Of a DNA stretch of 64,000 bases, positions 7,576 through 15,005 are shown in pieces. The stretch spans positions 16,799-80,798 of the forward strand of contig JBATXM010000185.1 in NCBI GenBank assembly GCA_049673305.1, in the 5' to 3' direction. The stretch's first letter is position 1; the number at the start of each line of letters is the position of its first letter. The DNA comes from GCA-003244245 sp049673305. Its GTDB lineage: Bacteria > Actinomycetota > Actinomycetes > Mycobacteriales > Pseudonocardiaceae. A model generated the notes under the pieces. The model had not been told where the DNA came from. It did not search any database and worked only from the letters and a program-made list of their open reading frames with translations. A program made the translations under genes and the position numbers.

Positions 7576-8751
7576 TCAACTGGGGTGGCCCCAAGGGGAC
7601 TGTTGCGTTGCCCTGATGCCTGTGCCCAGCGCAGCGGCCAGCGCTGTCTTGCGACCTATCCAGTCGGTATCTCCTTCCCTGATCGATCGGCCCAGGCCAG
7701 CGAGCGTCTCATCTGATCTCGCTGGCCTGGCCAGGATTGCTCTGCGAAAGTACTTGAGCAGCGCCGGGAGCTGATCGGCTCGGATGCCGTTCTTTTCTCT
7801 CAGGGCGAACAGCGGCAGGAACCACGTCTCGAACGCCGTTCGAGTCTCAGCGGCGAGGTGGTAAGCCTCGTCACTGTCGCGCAGGTCGGCGACCCGCTCG
7901 TAGGGAACGTGTCCGTGCAGGGCGTACAACAGTCGCAACCCGCCATGATCGATGAAATGTTGCCCGTACGCGGCGATGTTGGCGGCGGCGTTCGCGGTGG
8001 TGGCCATCACGGCGACCTTGCCCTGACAGGCTTGGGCCGCGGCGAGCACGGTGATGTGAATGCCGGCTCGGGGGTCCAGGACCAGGCCTGGTAGTCCCAG
8101 AGGGTCCAGAGCGATGCCGTGGTCACGGATGCGGGACAGGATCAGGCGAGCCGGAGTGTTGCCAGCGATGCTCCGCAGGTGCAACGGTGCTCGGCGGTGG
8201 AGGGCGTAGAGATGCACGACGTCCAGAAGCGCCGCTGCCCGGTCACATTCGACAACCAGATGACGGGTAGCGTGCGCACGCGACACGGTGTGGCCGCAGG
8301 CTCGGCAGGGATGTCCGCCGCTGCTGGTCATGTGGGTGCAGCGAGCACATATCTGCACTGTCTCAGAACTGATCTTCAGTATCCCGGCGGAGAGCCTGCA
8401 CTCGATCATCTCCATCGCCAGCTGTGCCACCAGCGGATCGGCGTCGGTGATGGTTCCCGCCGCCGGGTGCGGACCAGTGCCGTACTTGGCGGCGATCGCG
8501 GCGGCCTCGAAGCTCTCGCGCGAAGCCGACTCAGATCCTGTGGCGGCATGCCGCCGGTAGCGCAGATCCCCGTCCAGCCGCACCGTGTTCCACAAGTGTG
8601 GCACCGGCTGCGCGCCAAGTAGGTAGTTGAGGGCCTCCGCGATCCAGATGCCCACCGCTTTGCCTGGCTTGCTGGCGAAGGTGAAATCACCGTTCTGCAC
8701 CGGGCCATTGAAGAACAGGCAGTCCACGGTCCTGCCCTGAAGAAGTTTCAC
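7576..8751 (-). CDS. Class I tRNA-synthetase-like (MetRS-like) protein with a zinc knuckle
   Basis: 391 residues. The N-terminus CLFFNGPVQNGDFTF resembles the first strand and HIGH region of MetRS, but the HIGH motif itself is absent. Around residue 135 a four-Cys knuckle ICARC..CRACG matches the zinc insertion of MetRS. Further on, YGQHFIDHGGLRLLYALHG is placed like the helix after KMSKS, yet no KMSKS is visible. It therefore looks like a synthetase paralogue that has lost adenylation motifs, or one with a diverged substrate. Its start overlaps the stop of the histidine phosphatase gene (ATGA), so the two are translationally coupled. The stop codon falls inside the GCACTC repeat beside the groES CIRCE. 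Function unknown. Confidence 0.45.
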   Translation of the reverse strand: MKLLQGRTVDCLFFNGPVQNGDFTFASKPGKAVGIWIAEALNYLLGAQPVPHLWNTVRLDGDLRYRRHAATGSESASRESFEAAAIAAKYGTGPHPAAGTITDADPLVAQLAMEMIECRLSAGILKISSETVQICARCTHMTSSGGHPCRACGHTVSRAHATRHLVVECDRAAALLDVVHLYALHRRAPLHLRSIAGNTPARLILSRIRDHGIALDPLGLPGLVLDPRAGIHITVLAAAQACQGKVAVMATTANAAANIAAYGQHFIDHGGLRLLYALHGHVPYERVADLRDSDEAYHLAAETRTAFETWFLPLFALREKNGIRADQLPALLKYFRRAILARPARSDETLAGLGRSIREGDTDWIGRKTALAAALGTGIRATQQSPWGHPS

Positions 8752-9419
8752 GGTGGCGCCATCACAGCCGTCATGGCGAACCGGCCGGCCGCCAACTCGT
8801 AGCGGAGCACGCCCGCGCTGGGGGTCTTGGCTGTGCGGGCCTCCTCGACGAGGTCGGTGACCGGCCGCGCTTCCAACAGGGCGCGCAGCGCCAGGATGGT
8901 CGTATGGTGCGTGATTGCGACGATGTGGTGTCCTTCCTGCATACCGGTATATGCCAGGTCGATGAACTTCTCAGCCCGTCGGCACACTCCATGGGCCAAG
9001 GACTCCCCGCCGCCGGGCGGGACCCACAGGTGCTTGCGGTCGCGCCGGTCCTCGGCACCCTCGGGATAAGTGGCGAAGAGCTCATCCTTCGTCATGTAGG
9101 TGGCGTCGCCGTAGTGCTGCTCGTCCAGGAGGGCTGTGGACTGCGGCCAGCCCTCCGCCAGATCCGGAAAGACCAGTTCCGCAGTGTCGATCGCACGCCG
9201 GTAGGTCGAGCTGTACACCCGCAGGTCCGGGCCAAGCAGGTCAGCGAGCTTCTGCCCGAGCCACAGACACTGACGAAAACCGTGCGGGGTCAACCCGACG
9301 ACGTTGCGGGAAATCTCGTGCGCCGCCGGCCCACTGTAGGGGCGGCGGTCAGCGTAGAAGCCGCGGTACTTGTCGGCGTTTTCACGTGACTCGGCGTGAC
9401 GGATCACCGCAAGTATCAT
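8748..9419 (-). CDS. Histidine phosphatase family protein
   Basis: 223 residues, ATG start. It begins MILAVIRHAESRENAD with the RHx(E)S phosphohistidine motif at residues 7-9, then YSSTYRRAIDTAELVF with the second catalytic arginine region, and late ITHHTTILALRALL with the catalytic His. This places it in the phosphoglycerate-mutase-like superfamily, which removes or transfers phosphate through a phosphohistidine. The substrate is unknown. It overlaps the synthetase-like gene by 4 bp and is divergent from the kinase/nucleotidyltransferase pair over a 53-bp shared promoter region, so all four genes probably serve one pathway. Confidence 0.85.
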   Translation of the reverse strand: MILAVIRHAESRENADKYRGFYADRRPYSGPAAHEISRNVVGLTPHGFRQCLWLGQKLADLLGPDLRVYSSTYRRAIDTAELVFPDLAEGWPQSTALLDEQHYGDATYMTKDELFATYPEGAEDRRDRKHLWVPPGGGESLAHGVCRRAEKFIDLAYTGMQEGHHIVAITHHTTILALRALLEARPVTDLVEEARTAKTPSAGVLRYELAAGRFAMTAVMAPP

Positions 9420-9472
9420 GACGAAAATACTACTGTTCGCCCCGTTTTCCTCGCACGATCAAGGGAACGCGA

Positions 9473-10414
9473 TTGTTGACCGACTGGGAGTTCGTCAAAC
9501 ACCGGACCGCCGCCGACGGCGTGGTCTGGCGTTCCACCGACGGCCTGCTCTACAAGCGCACCGGCGACACCGCCGTCGATGACGAAGCCCACTTGCAACG
9601 CCTGTTGGCTGAGCTCGGCTACCCGGTTCCCGAACTCGTCAAGACCGGACAAACCAACGGAGTCCACTACTTCGTGGAACGCAGCGTCGGCAACGCCTCC
9701 TTGCACGAGCTGGCCTTGTCGGAAACCGGACACGTCAGCCAGGACGTGATCGAGCAGGCGGTGGAGATCTCCACTCGCCTGCTCACGGCCCAGGCCCGCA
9801 ACCCATTACCTGGCGGACCGGCACAACTGCGGGAGTGGTTCGAGCACGCGGGCTTCGCCAGCAACGTCTTCGCCGAGAATCCTGACCTGGACACCCCCCG
9901 CGTCCACGAGGTGGTCACCCATGCCCTGCGTCACTTGGGCGAGGTGCCAATGTGCCGCAGCCACCTGGACTATGGACTGCCCAACGCCTTTCCCGGCGGG
10001 GTGATCGACTGGCAGCACCACGGCATCGCGCCGCTGGGCTACGACGTGTACCCCATGCTGGAGATCGCCGCGTTCAAAGGCGGCAACAAGGGCTACCAGT
10101 TCACTCCCGAGCAGCATGCCCATTACCGCACTGCCCTCAACGACGCTAGCACCCGGCTGATAGGCCGGCCCCTTGGTGGATATCAAGGCGAGTTCTTGCT
10201 GGTCAAGTGCTTTTTTTTCCTAGCTCTGATGCGCCCGAGCGACCCGGCGAGGCGGCATGCCAAGCACATCAAATGGCAATATCGGCGGACCCTTCTCACG
10301 ATGGGATTGGAGCAGTATGAGTCGTCCGGCGCGATCCATACCGGAACCTTCCCCACCCTCGCAGCGTTCACCGAGCGACTCACTCAGCCCGTTGCGGGCT
10401 GTGCGCGACCGTGA
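9473..10414 (+). CDS. Aminoglycoside-phosphotransferase-like kinase
   Basis: 313 residues, TTG start with a purine-rich AAGGGA upstream. The C-terminal lobe shows the APH catalytic loop CRSHLDYGLPN (HxDxxxxN) followed by GGVIDWQHHG, where IDW replaces the DFG of protein kinases. The N-terminal lobe has DGLLYKRTGD with the likely ATP-binding Lys. APH-fold enzymes phosphorylate small molecules such as antibiotics, choline or sugars. Nothing here identifies the substrate. It overlaps the nucleotidyltransferase gene by 14 bp, and the pair is divergent from the phosphatase and synthetase-like genes. Confidence 0.75.
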   Translation: MLTDWEFVKHRTAADGVVWRSTDGLLYKRTGDTAVDDEAHLQRLLAELGYPVPELVKTGQTNGVHYFVERSVGNASLHELALSETGHVSQDVIEQAVEISTRLLTAQARNPLPGGPAQLREWFEHAGFASNVFAENPDLDTPRVHEVVTHALRHLGEVPMCRSHLDYGLPNAFPGGVIDWQHHGIAPLGYDVYPMLEIAAFKGGNKGYQFTPEQHAHYRTALNDASTRLIGRPLGGYQGEFLLVKCFFFLALMRPSDPARRHAKHIKWQYRRTLLTMGLEQYESSGAIHTGTFPTLAAFTERLTQPVAGCARP

Positions 10415-11417
10415 CTACCTCCTGGACCGCTGCGGGGTGATCTTCAAGGTCATCGGCGACGTTCACCCGGATGGCCATTATCTCGGCTACGTGAAGTACC
10501 ACCCGGACGAGCGAGGCGACCGGCGATTGTTCGGTCGGACCTACCGGCAGAACACCGTCGTATCGAAGTCCTTCGGTATCCTCGCCGACCGGCCCGAATG
10601 CTACGTGTACTCACCGGTCCTTGGCTGTGTGATCACCGGCCTACCCCGGCAGGACATCGCCACCCATTACTCCGGCCGCCAGGCGCTGACCGCTATCCAT
10701 AGAAATCCTGGCCGGGTCCAGGGCGCTCGTGCTGGCAGAGACCTGCTGGCGATCATCGCGCGCATCATCGAGACCGGTGACGCCGACCTGTTCGGCGTCA
10801 CCGGTTCGTTCCTGGCTGGCTGTTTCACCGAACGCTCCGACATCGACCTCGTCTGTTACGGCGAGACCGGATACCAAGCCGCCCGCGAACTGTTCGCCTG
10901 CCCGGATCTGATCAGGCCCTACGCCGGCGATGACGTGATGCAGCTGTACCTGCGGCGGGCCAGGTACATGGCTGGCGGCAGCTTCGATGCCCTCATCCGC
11001 CAAGAGCAGCGAAAGCTCCAGGGCCTGACTGCTCGGGTGGGTGCGCACATCAACTGCGAACCCCTGCGCTCCGACGAGGACAGCACCTTCACCCGCATGT
11101 ATGCCAAGGAGATCGGCGAGATGACGCTCCTGGCGACCATCACCGATCACGCGCAGGGCCTGGCCACCCCAGCGCTGTACCGGATCAACGTTCAGGTCAT
11201 TCTCAGCTCAACCGTCGATGAGCCCGAAGCATTCGCTCGCAGGATCACTTACTTGCGCTCCTACCTCGGCGCCTACACCGGAGCCTTCCGAAGCGGAGAC
11301 ACCGTCCACCTCTCCGGCAAGCTTGTCTACCTCCAGGACGGCATCCACGGCGGTTTCGGCATCGAGCTGACCCCATGGAGCGTGAGCAAGTCCTACCTGG
11401 CCAACCTGACCGGATAG
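10401..11417 (+). CDS. Nucleotidyltransferase domain protein
   Basis: 338 residues from the GTG at 10401 (VRDRDYLLDRCGVIF), overlapping the kinase gene; the longer open frame upstream is only antisense-type sequence. Near residue 133 lies the polymerase-beta-type nucleotidyltransferase signature GVTGSFLAGCFTERSDIDLV, that is GS followed by DxD, which binds Mg-NTP. The flanking domains, including RLFGRTYRQNTVV and YLRSYLGAYTGAF, are not recognised. It probably adds a nucleotide to a small molecule, RNA or protein. The last 60 bp of the gene recur at about 14146-14206, a remnant of a second cassette copy. Confidence 0.7.
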   Translation: MRDRDYLLDRCGVIFKVIGDVHPDGHYLGYVKYHPDERGDRRLFGRTYRQNTVVSKSFGILADRPECYVYSPVLGCVITGLPRQDIATHYSGRQALTAIHRNPGRVQGARAGRDLLAIIARIIETGDADLFGVTGSFLAGCFTERSDIDLVCYGETGYQAARELFACPDLIRPYAGDDVMQLYLRRARYMAGGSFDALIRQEQRKLQGLTARVGAHINCEPLRSDEDSTFTRMYAKEIGEMTLLATITDHAQGLATPALYRINVQVILSSTVDEPEAFARRITYLRSYLGAYTGAFRSGDTVHLSGKLVYLQDGIHGGFGIELTPWSVSKSYLANLTG

Positions 11418-11565
11418 ATTCAACCCCACGACTGGGCGTCTGGTCACAACCATCACCGGCACTGGATGAACTGGTACCCACCGCCTGCCGTACCGACCGC
11501 GGCCGATGCGCGGCCTGAAATGACTCCGCTGCGCGCGGGTGATCCCAAGGACCGCAGATATCAGC

Positions 11566-11760
11566 TCATCCCCACCTCAGCAGGATCTTGATCAGCTCGT
11601 CCTCCTCCACCGTGAACACACACGCCCCGCTGCCGTGGGGATCGAACTCGACCCGACCATCCGCCAGCTTGGTCACCGCCACCGTGGTCAGTCCTCTCGC
11701 AGCCTTGGCCGGCAACACGATCCGGTTGCGGCGCCCAGCCGGCGGCTCAGGCGGGCTCAT
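11566..11760 (-). CDS. Small conserved-looking hypothetical protein
   Basis: 64 residues from the ATG at 11760, which overlaps the TGA of the upstream gene (ATGA), so the two are coupled. The protein begins MSPPEPPAGRRNRIVLPAKA and ends in EEDELIKILLRW, a basic first half and an acidic C-terminal helix. The alternating hydrophobic middle (TVAVTKLADGRVEF) suggests a small beta fold. No family recognised. Small genes like this often accompany regulators in actinobacterial mobile regions. Confidence 0.5.
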   Translation of the reverse strand: MSPPEPPAGRRNRIVLPAKAARGLTTVAVTKLADGRVEFDPHGSGACVFTVEEDELIKILLRWG

Positions 11761-12020
11761 GTCCAGGCCCCTATCACCTGGCAGGGCCGGCAGTAACGAT
11801 CCGGCTCGGTGACCATGCTCGCCGAGGCGATCCGACGCCCACACAACACCTCATAGCCGCCCACTCCCTCGCGTAGACCGACCTCGAACGCCTCGCTGGT
11901 CACCAGGTGCGCCCACCCAGCGCTATCCACCATCTCGGTCAGAGACCACCGTGGGGACGCCTGATGTCGCGCCCCGCGACCGCGACGCCACCACGATGGT
12001 TGGTGATGCTTGCCGCTCAT
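11757..12020 (-). CDS. Small hypothetical protein with Cys pairs
   Basis: 87 residues. It is Arg/His/Trp-rich at the N-terminus (HHQPSWWRRGRG). The remainder contains HLVTSEAFEVGLREG, a single Cys in VLCGRR, and a terminal YCRPC pair; together these could form one zinc site. It is coupled by a 4-bp overlap to the next small gene. No family recognised, and the start could lie further in. Confidence 0.45.
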   Translation of the reverse strand: MSGKHHQPSWWRRGRGARHQASPRWSLTEMVDSAGWAHLVTSEAFEVGLREGVGGYEVLCGRRIASASMVTEPDRYCRPCQVIGAWT

Positions 12021-12089
12021 GACCTCACCTCGCTCACACCCCCGACGGCCGCCGAGCCCCCGTCCCCAGCGGCATCACGCGACCCATGC

Positions 12090-12414
12090 TCACCTCACCT
12101 TTGTGGGCGCGGGCAGCCGCGCCCGAAGCTCCTCCAGCGCGGCGATGACGTGCTCGATGCCGGGCGGCGGCCTGTCGGCTTGCTCGTCCGCGAGCACCCG
12201 CACCAGGCCCGGCCGGCACTCTGACCCACCCGAACTCGCCGTCGAAGCGCACCAGCAGCCGTGCACGGCGACGCCCGATCACCCTGCCCCGCGCATACAG
12301 CCGTGAGCGCCACGCTCCCCAACCGGCGGCGACCTTCATTTGCTCGACACGACACCCCACAGGGATGTGCCTGCCCTGCGCGTCACGCCAGCGGTCAGCG
12401 GATTGATCGCTCAT
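12090..12414 (-). pseudogene. Frameshifted small hypothetical gene
   Basis: From the ATG at 12414 the frame reads MSDQSADRWRDAQGRHIPVG through VRFDGEFGWVRVPAG. At about 12208-12210 one extra base in a G run of the sense strand throws it out of frame. Removing it continues into LVRVLADEQADRPPPGIEHV and a helical end, LEELRARLPAPTKVR, with a TGA at 12090. The restored protein would be about 107 residues: a basic, probably RNA- or DNA-contacting first part and an amphipathic helical tail. Either a real frameshift or a sequencing error; the coding character on both sides is clear. Confidence 0.6.
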
Positions 12415-12719
12415 GAGAACCCTCACTCTGTGTCTGCCGAATACCGGTCTTTCGGGCGCGAGAAGGGACCGACTGGCCGCCGACAGCGATGGGTGAAGGG
12501 GGCAGCTGGACCGACGGCCAGTCGGAGATCGGGTCACCCCCCTCGGTGATGTCCGCACACACCGGACACACCAGCGACCCGGAGGGTCGGCCGCTGGGGG
12601 GACAGCGGCCCTGAGCCGTACGTCACCGCACTGCGCCTGACGGACACCAGGCGGGTGGTCCCGCACCAGCGCCTGCGCCTGGTCATCAAGTGGGGAAGGC
12701 GCCCACCGCACCGAACCAC
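12415..12719 (-). other. Gap with possible degenerate Zn-ribbon reading frame
   Basis: About 305 bp without a clear gene. On the minus strand at 12395-12597, one frame carries LVCPVCADITEGGDPISDW, a CxxC pair in sequence that looks protein-coding, but no good start or ribosome site is evident. It may be another decayed small gene of this island. Confidence 0.3.
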
Positions 12720-13133
12720 TCACCACGGGCCTCGATCACGGTCAAGCTCGGCGAAGGCGACCAGTGTGTCGGCCAGGGCACCGAGCAGGACCCCACTGCT
12801 GCCAGTCCCGTGGTGAGTCGTGATCAACTCCCGGATCCGGGTGGCATCACACCGCGCACCCGAGGAGACGAACAACCCCGCAAGCGCCGCCACCCTGCGC
12901 TCCAGTACCTGTCCCTCGGACAGTAGACACTCCAAAGCCAACCCAGGATCCGTGGCCACGCACTGACTCGCGACCACGAAGTCCACAACGGGCCGAGCCT
13001 CCTCGACGCTCGCGGCACCACCTCGTCCTGGCAGGGCCGGAACTGGTTGAGCTGCCGCTCGATCAGACTCGCGCTCCCCGAGGCGTCGCGGAGCCCGCCA
13101 AGTGGCCGCGATCGCTCGCAACTGCTGGTCCAC
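12720..13133 (-). CDS. Hypothetical protein divergent from GntR regulator
   Basis: 137 residues. The second half is helical and hydrophobic in a regular pattern (VVASQCVATDPGLALECLL, ALAGLFVSSG, GVLLGALADTLVAFAELD). The first 40 residues are poorly structured, and a shifted frame in that stretch also looks coding, so the N-terminus is doubtful. It reads away from the GntR gene across an AT-rich 105-bp region with a CCTAG palindrome, and is the likely target of that regulator. No family recognised. Confidence 0.5.
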   Translation of the reverse strand: MDQQLRAIAATWRAPRRLGERESDRAAAQPVPALPGRGGAASVEEARPVVDFVVASQCVATDPGLALECLLSEGQVLERRVAALAGLFVSSGARCDATRIRELITTHHGTGSSGVLLGALADTLVAFAELDRDRGPW

Positions 13134-13155
13134 ATGTCTTCTCCGAACTTATTTT

Positions 13156-13175
13156 CCTAGTGTGATTTACCTAGG
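13156..13175. promoter_or_regulatory. Palindromic operator candidate for the GntR regulator
   Basis: CCTAG-N10-CTAGG in the unusually AT-rich divergent region between the hypothetical gene and the GntR gene. Symmetry, spacing and position fit an autoregulatory GntR operator overlapping both promoters. Confidence 0.5.
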
Positions 13176-13238
13176 ATAATATGTCCAGGTAGACAAAGGC
13201 AAGGGGGTGGCTGGATCGATACGCCTAGACTGTCTCGG

Positions 13239-13994
13239 ATGCCCAAGCTCGCGCCCTTCCGGCGCATCGCCGCAGATCTGCGTGAGGCGATCCGTCGCGG
13301 TGAGTACGCGCCGGGCCACCAGCTGCCCAGCGCCAGCGCGCTCGTGGAACGTTATGGGGTGGCGCGCCAGACCGTACAGAACGCGATCGACCTGCTCCGC
13401 GCGGAAGGCCTGGTTCTCGGCCGCCAAGGCGCGGGCTGGTTCGTCAGCGAGCCCAAGATGAAATATTTCGCATCACTCACCGGCTCCCGGACCAAACGCC
13501 TCGAAACCGACCGGCGCCGCGACACCTTCACCCAACAGATCGAGGCGCAGGGCAAAACCGCGCGCCAGGTCAGCACCGTCGAGGAACTGGCCGCTGACGC
13601 TGACGTCGCCGCACACCTCCGCGTTGAGCTCGGCACGCCGGTCGGTGTTCGACGACGGATCATGTACGCCGACGATGAGCCGTTGCAGCTGGGAGACAGC
13701 TACTACCCACTGAGCATCGTCCAAGGCTCCAAGATCATGAGTCCCGCTGATGTCGTGGAAGGAACGGACCAGGTGCTCGAAGACCTCGGGCACACCCCAA
13801 CCCGCTACGAAGACGAGATCACCTGGCGGATGCCCACGGCGGAGGAAACAGCGATTCTGCGCATGGTCACGGGCATGCCGGTCGGGCGCCTGCTTCGAAC
13901 CACCTTCGACCAGTACGACCAGCCAGTTGAGGTCTACGTCGTGATTCTCCCCGCCGATCGTCACGTTCTGCTCTACGACGTGCCGGCAGACTGA
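13239..13994 (+). CDS. GntR/HutC-family transcriptional regulator with UTRA domain
   Basis: 251 residues, ATG start. The winged-helix N-terminus (1-75) shows PFRRIAADLREAIRRGEYAP, LPSASALVERYGVARQTVQN and AEGLVLGRQGAGWFV. The rest is an UTRA ligand-binding domain with RRRIMYADDEPLQLGDSYYP and the conserved end VYVVILPADRHVLLYDV. HutC-type repressors respond to small effectors and also occur as master regulators on actinobacterial integrative elements. It is the only regulator in the 7.6-14.9 kb island, so it may control the cassette and small genes. Confidence 0.88.
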   Translation: MPKLAPFRRIAADLREAIRRGEYAPGHQLPSASALVERYGVARQTVQNAIDLLRAEGLVLGRQGAGWFVSEPKMKYFASLTGSRTKRLETDRRRDTFTQQIEAQGKTARQVSTVEELAADADVAAHLRVELGTPVGVRRRIMYADDEPLQLGDSYYPLSIVQGSKIMSPADVVEGTDQVLEDLGHTPTRYEDEITWRMPTAEETAILRMVTGMPVGRLLRTTFDQYDQPVEVYVVILPADRHVLLYDVPAD

Positions 13995-14327
13995 GACGCC
14001 GCCAAGCTACAGGGCTGAGCGCTATGAGTGGTCTCTGGGAAATTGTGGTGATCGAAAGGTGCAACGGCGCTCGGCGGTGGCGGGCGTAGCAGCGCGCGAC
14101 GTCCAGGAGCGCCGATGCCCGGTCACGTTCGGCAACCAGATCATGGGCGTGAGCAAGTCCTGCCTGGCCAACCTGACCGGATAGACCAGCCCCACGACTG
14201 GGCGTCTGGTCTGAGCCCCCAAAAAATTTTGGCATTAGTTCCCTCGTCGGCGTGGTTCGACAGTGCCCTCGTCGGCCCGATGCACTGGGCGGGGCCGTTC
14301 GCTGCTGGTGGGGTCTCCAGTCCAGAG
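13995..14327. other. Gene-free stretch containing the scar of a second cassette copy
   Basis: 333 bp without a coding frame. The central part (14058-14206) is a join of two cassette fragments described separately. The rest, including an AAAAAATTTT tract near 14222-14231, shows nothing further. Confidence 0.6.
14058..14206. repeat. Fused fragments of a duplicated synthetase-like/nucleotidyltransferase cassette
   Basis: Positions about 14058-14147 repeat about 8177-8262, an interior piece of the synthetase-like gene (shared GGTGCAACGG, CTCGGCGGTGG and GCCCGGTCAC blocks). Positions about 14146-14206 repeat about 11384-11444, the end of the nucleotidyltransferase gene plus its downstream flank (shared TGGCCAACCTGACCGGATAG and CCCCACGACTGGGCGTCTGG). 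Order and orientation match the intact cassette, so this is a second copy from which about 3.1 kb was deleted. Confidence 0.85.
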
Positions 14328-14849
14328 TCACCGGCCGCCACCCGCGATGAACGCGTACACCGGGTCGGTCAGTGCTTCGCTGTAGAACCGGCACACGTAG
14401 TGCGACAGCGCGTCGAGTACTCCGAAACGCTCCTCGACGGTCAGCGCCCTCGCTGCGGCAGTGGCGGCGTGCAGCCCCTCACTCCGCAACACAGCCAGCA
14501 GGCCGGGAAGTCCTTCCGGCGACACGCTCCCGGTGATGAACTGGCCTATCTGAGCGCCGTGCGTCTCCCCGGCCAGCAGCCCGGTACTGCCGAAGGTACG
14601 GGCGGCGACTTCTGCCGCGCAGACCAGACGTACCAGGTGAATCGGGCCGTACTCGTCGTCCTCGGCGATCGCTCGCATGGCGCTGAGGCCACGTTCACCC
14701 ATGCCCTGAGCGACTGAGGCGACGAACTCGGCGATGGGGCCAGGGGAAACGTCCCGGTACCCGACCGCCGCATTCCTGTCGTAGTCGTGTGCATCACTCC
14801 CGCGAGCTGTGATGGTGCACTCGACGGATGCATCCGGGTACTCATCCAT
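14328..14849 (-). CDS. Hypothetical protein (mostly helical)
   Basis: 173 residues from the ATG at 14849, chosen because GAGG sits 9 nt upstream; upstream in-frame starts lack a ribosome site. The sequence opens MDEYPDASVECTITARGSDA and then is largely alpha-helical (PIAEFVASVAQGMGERGLSA, LVRLVCAAEVAARTF, EERFGVLDALSHYVCRFYSE). No domain recognised, no signal peptide. It lies between the island and tsaD and may be the last accessory gene. Confidence 0.6.
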   Translation of the reverse strand: MDEYPDASVECTITARGSDAHDYDRNAAVGYRDVSPGPIAEFVASVAQGMGERGLSAMRAIAEDDEYGPIHLVRLVCAAEVAARTFGSTGLLAGETHGAQIGQFITGSVSPEGLPGLLAVLRSEGLHAATAAARALTVEERFGVLDALSHYVCRFYSEALTDPVYAFIAGGGR

Positions 14850-15005
14850 GCTGCCCATCCTCGACGACGAGAAGAACCACCACAACCGGACGTAACGACT
14901 CAGCGTCGTGCCGCCACGATCGATGGCCTCCCCGACGCGACTCGATCCAGCCCTGCGGGTATCAACCTCCTGACCTGCATCCCTGTAACCCCAGTAGGGA
15001 GTCCT

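Noticed and set aside
10257..10400. Upstream extension of the nucleotidyltransferase gene
   Set aside because: This stretch lies in another frame of the kinase gene and has no nucleotidyltransferase similarity; GTG at 10401 preferred.
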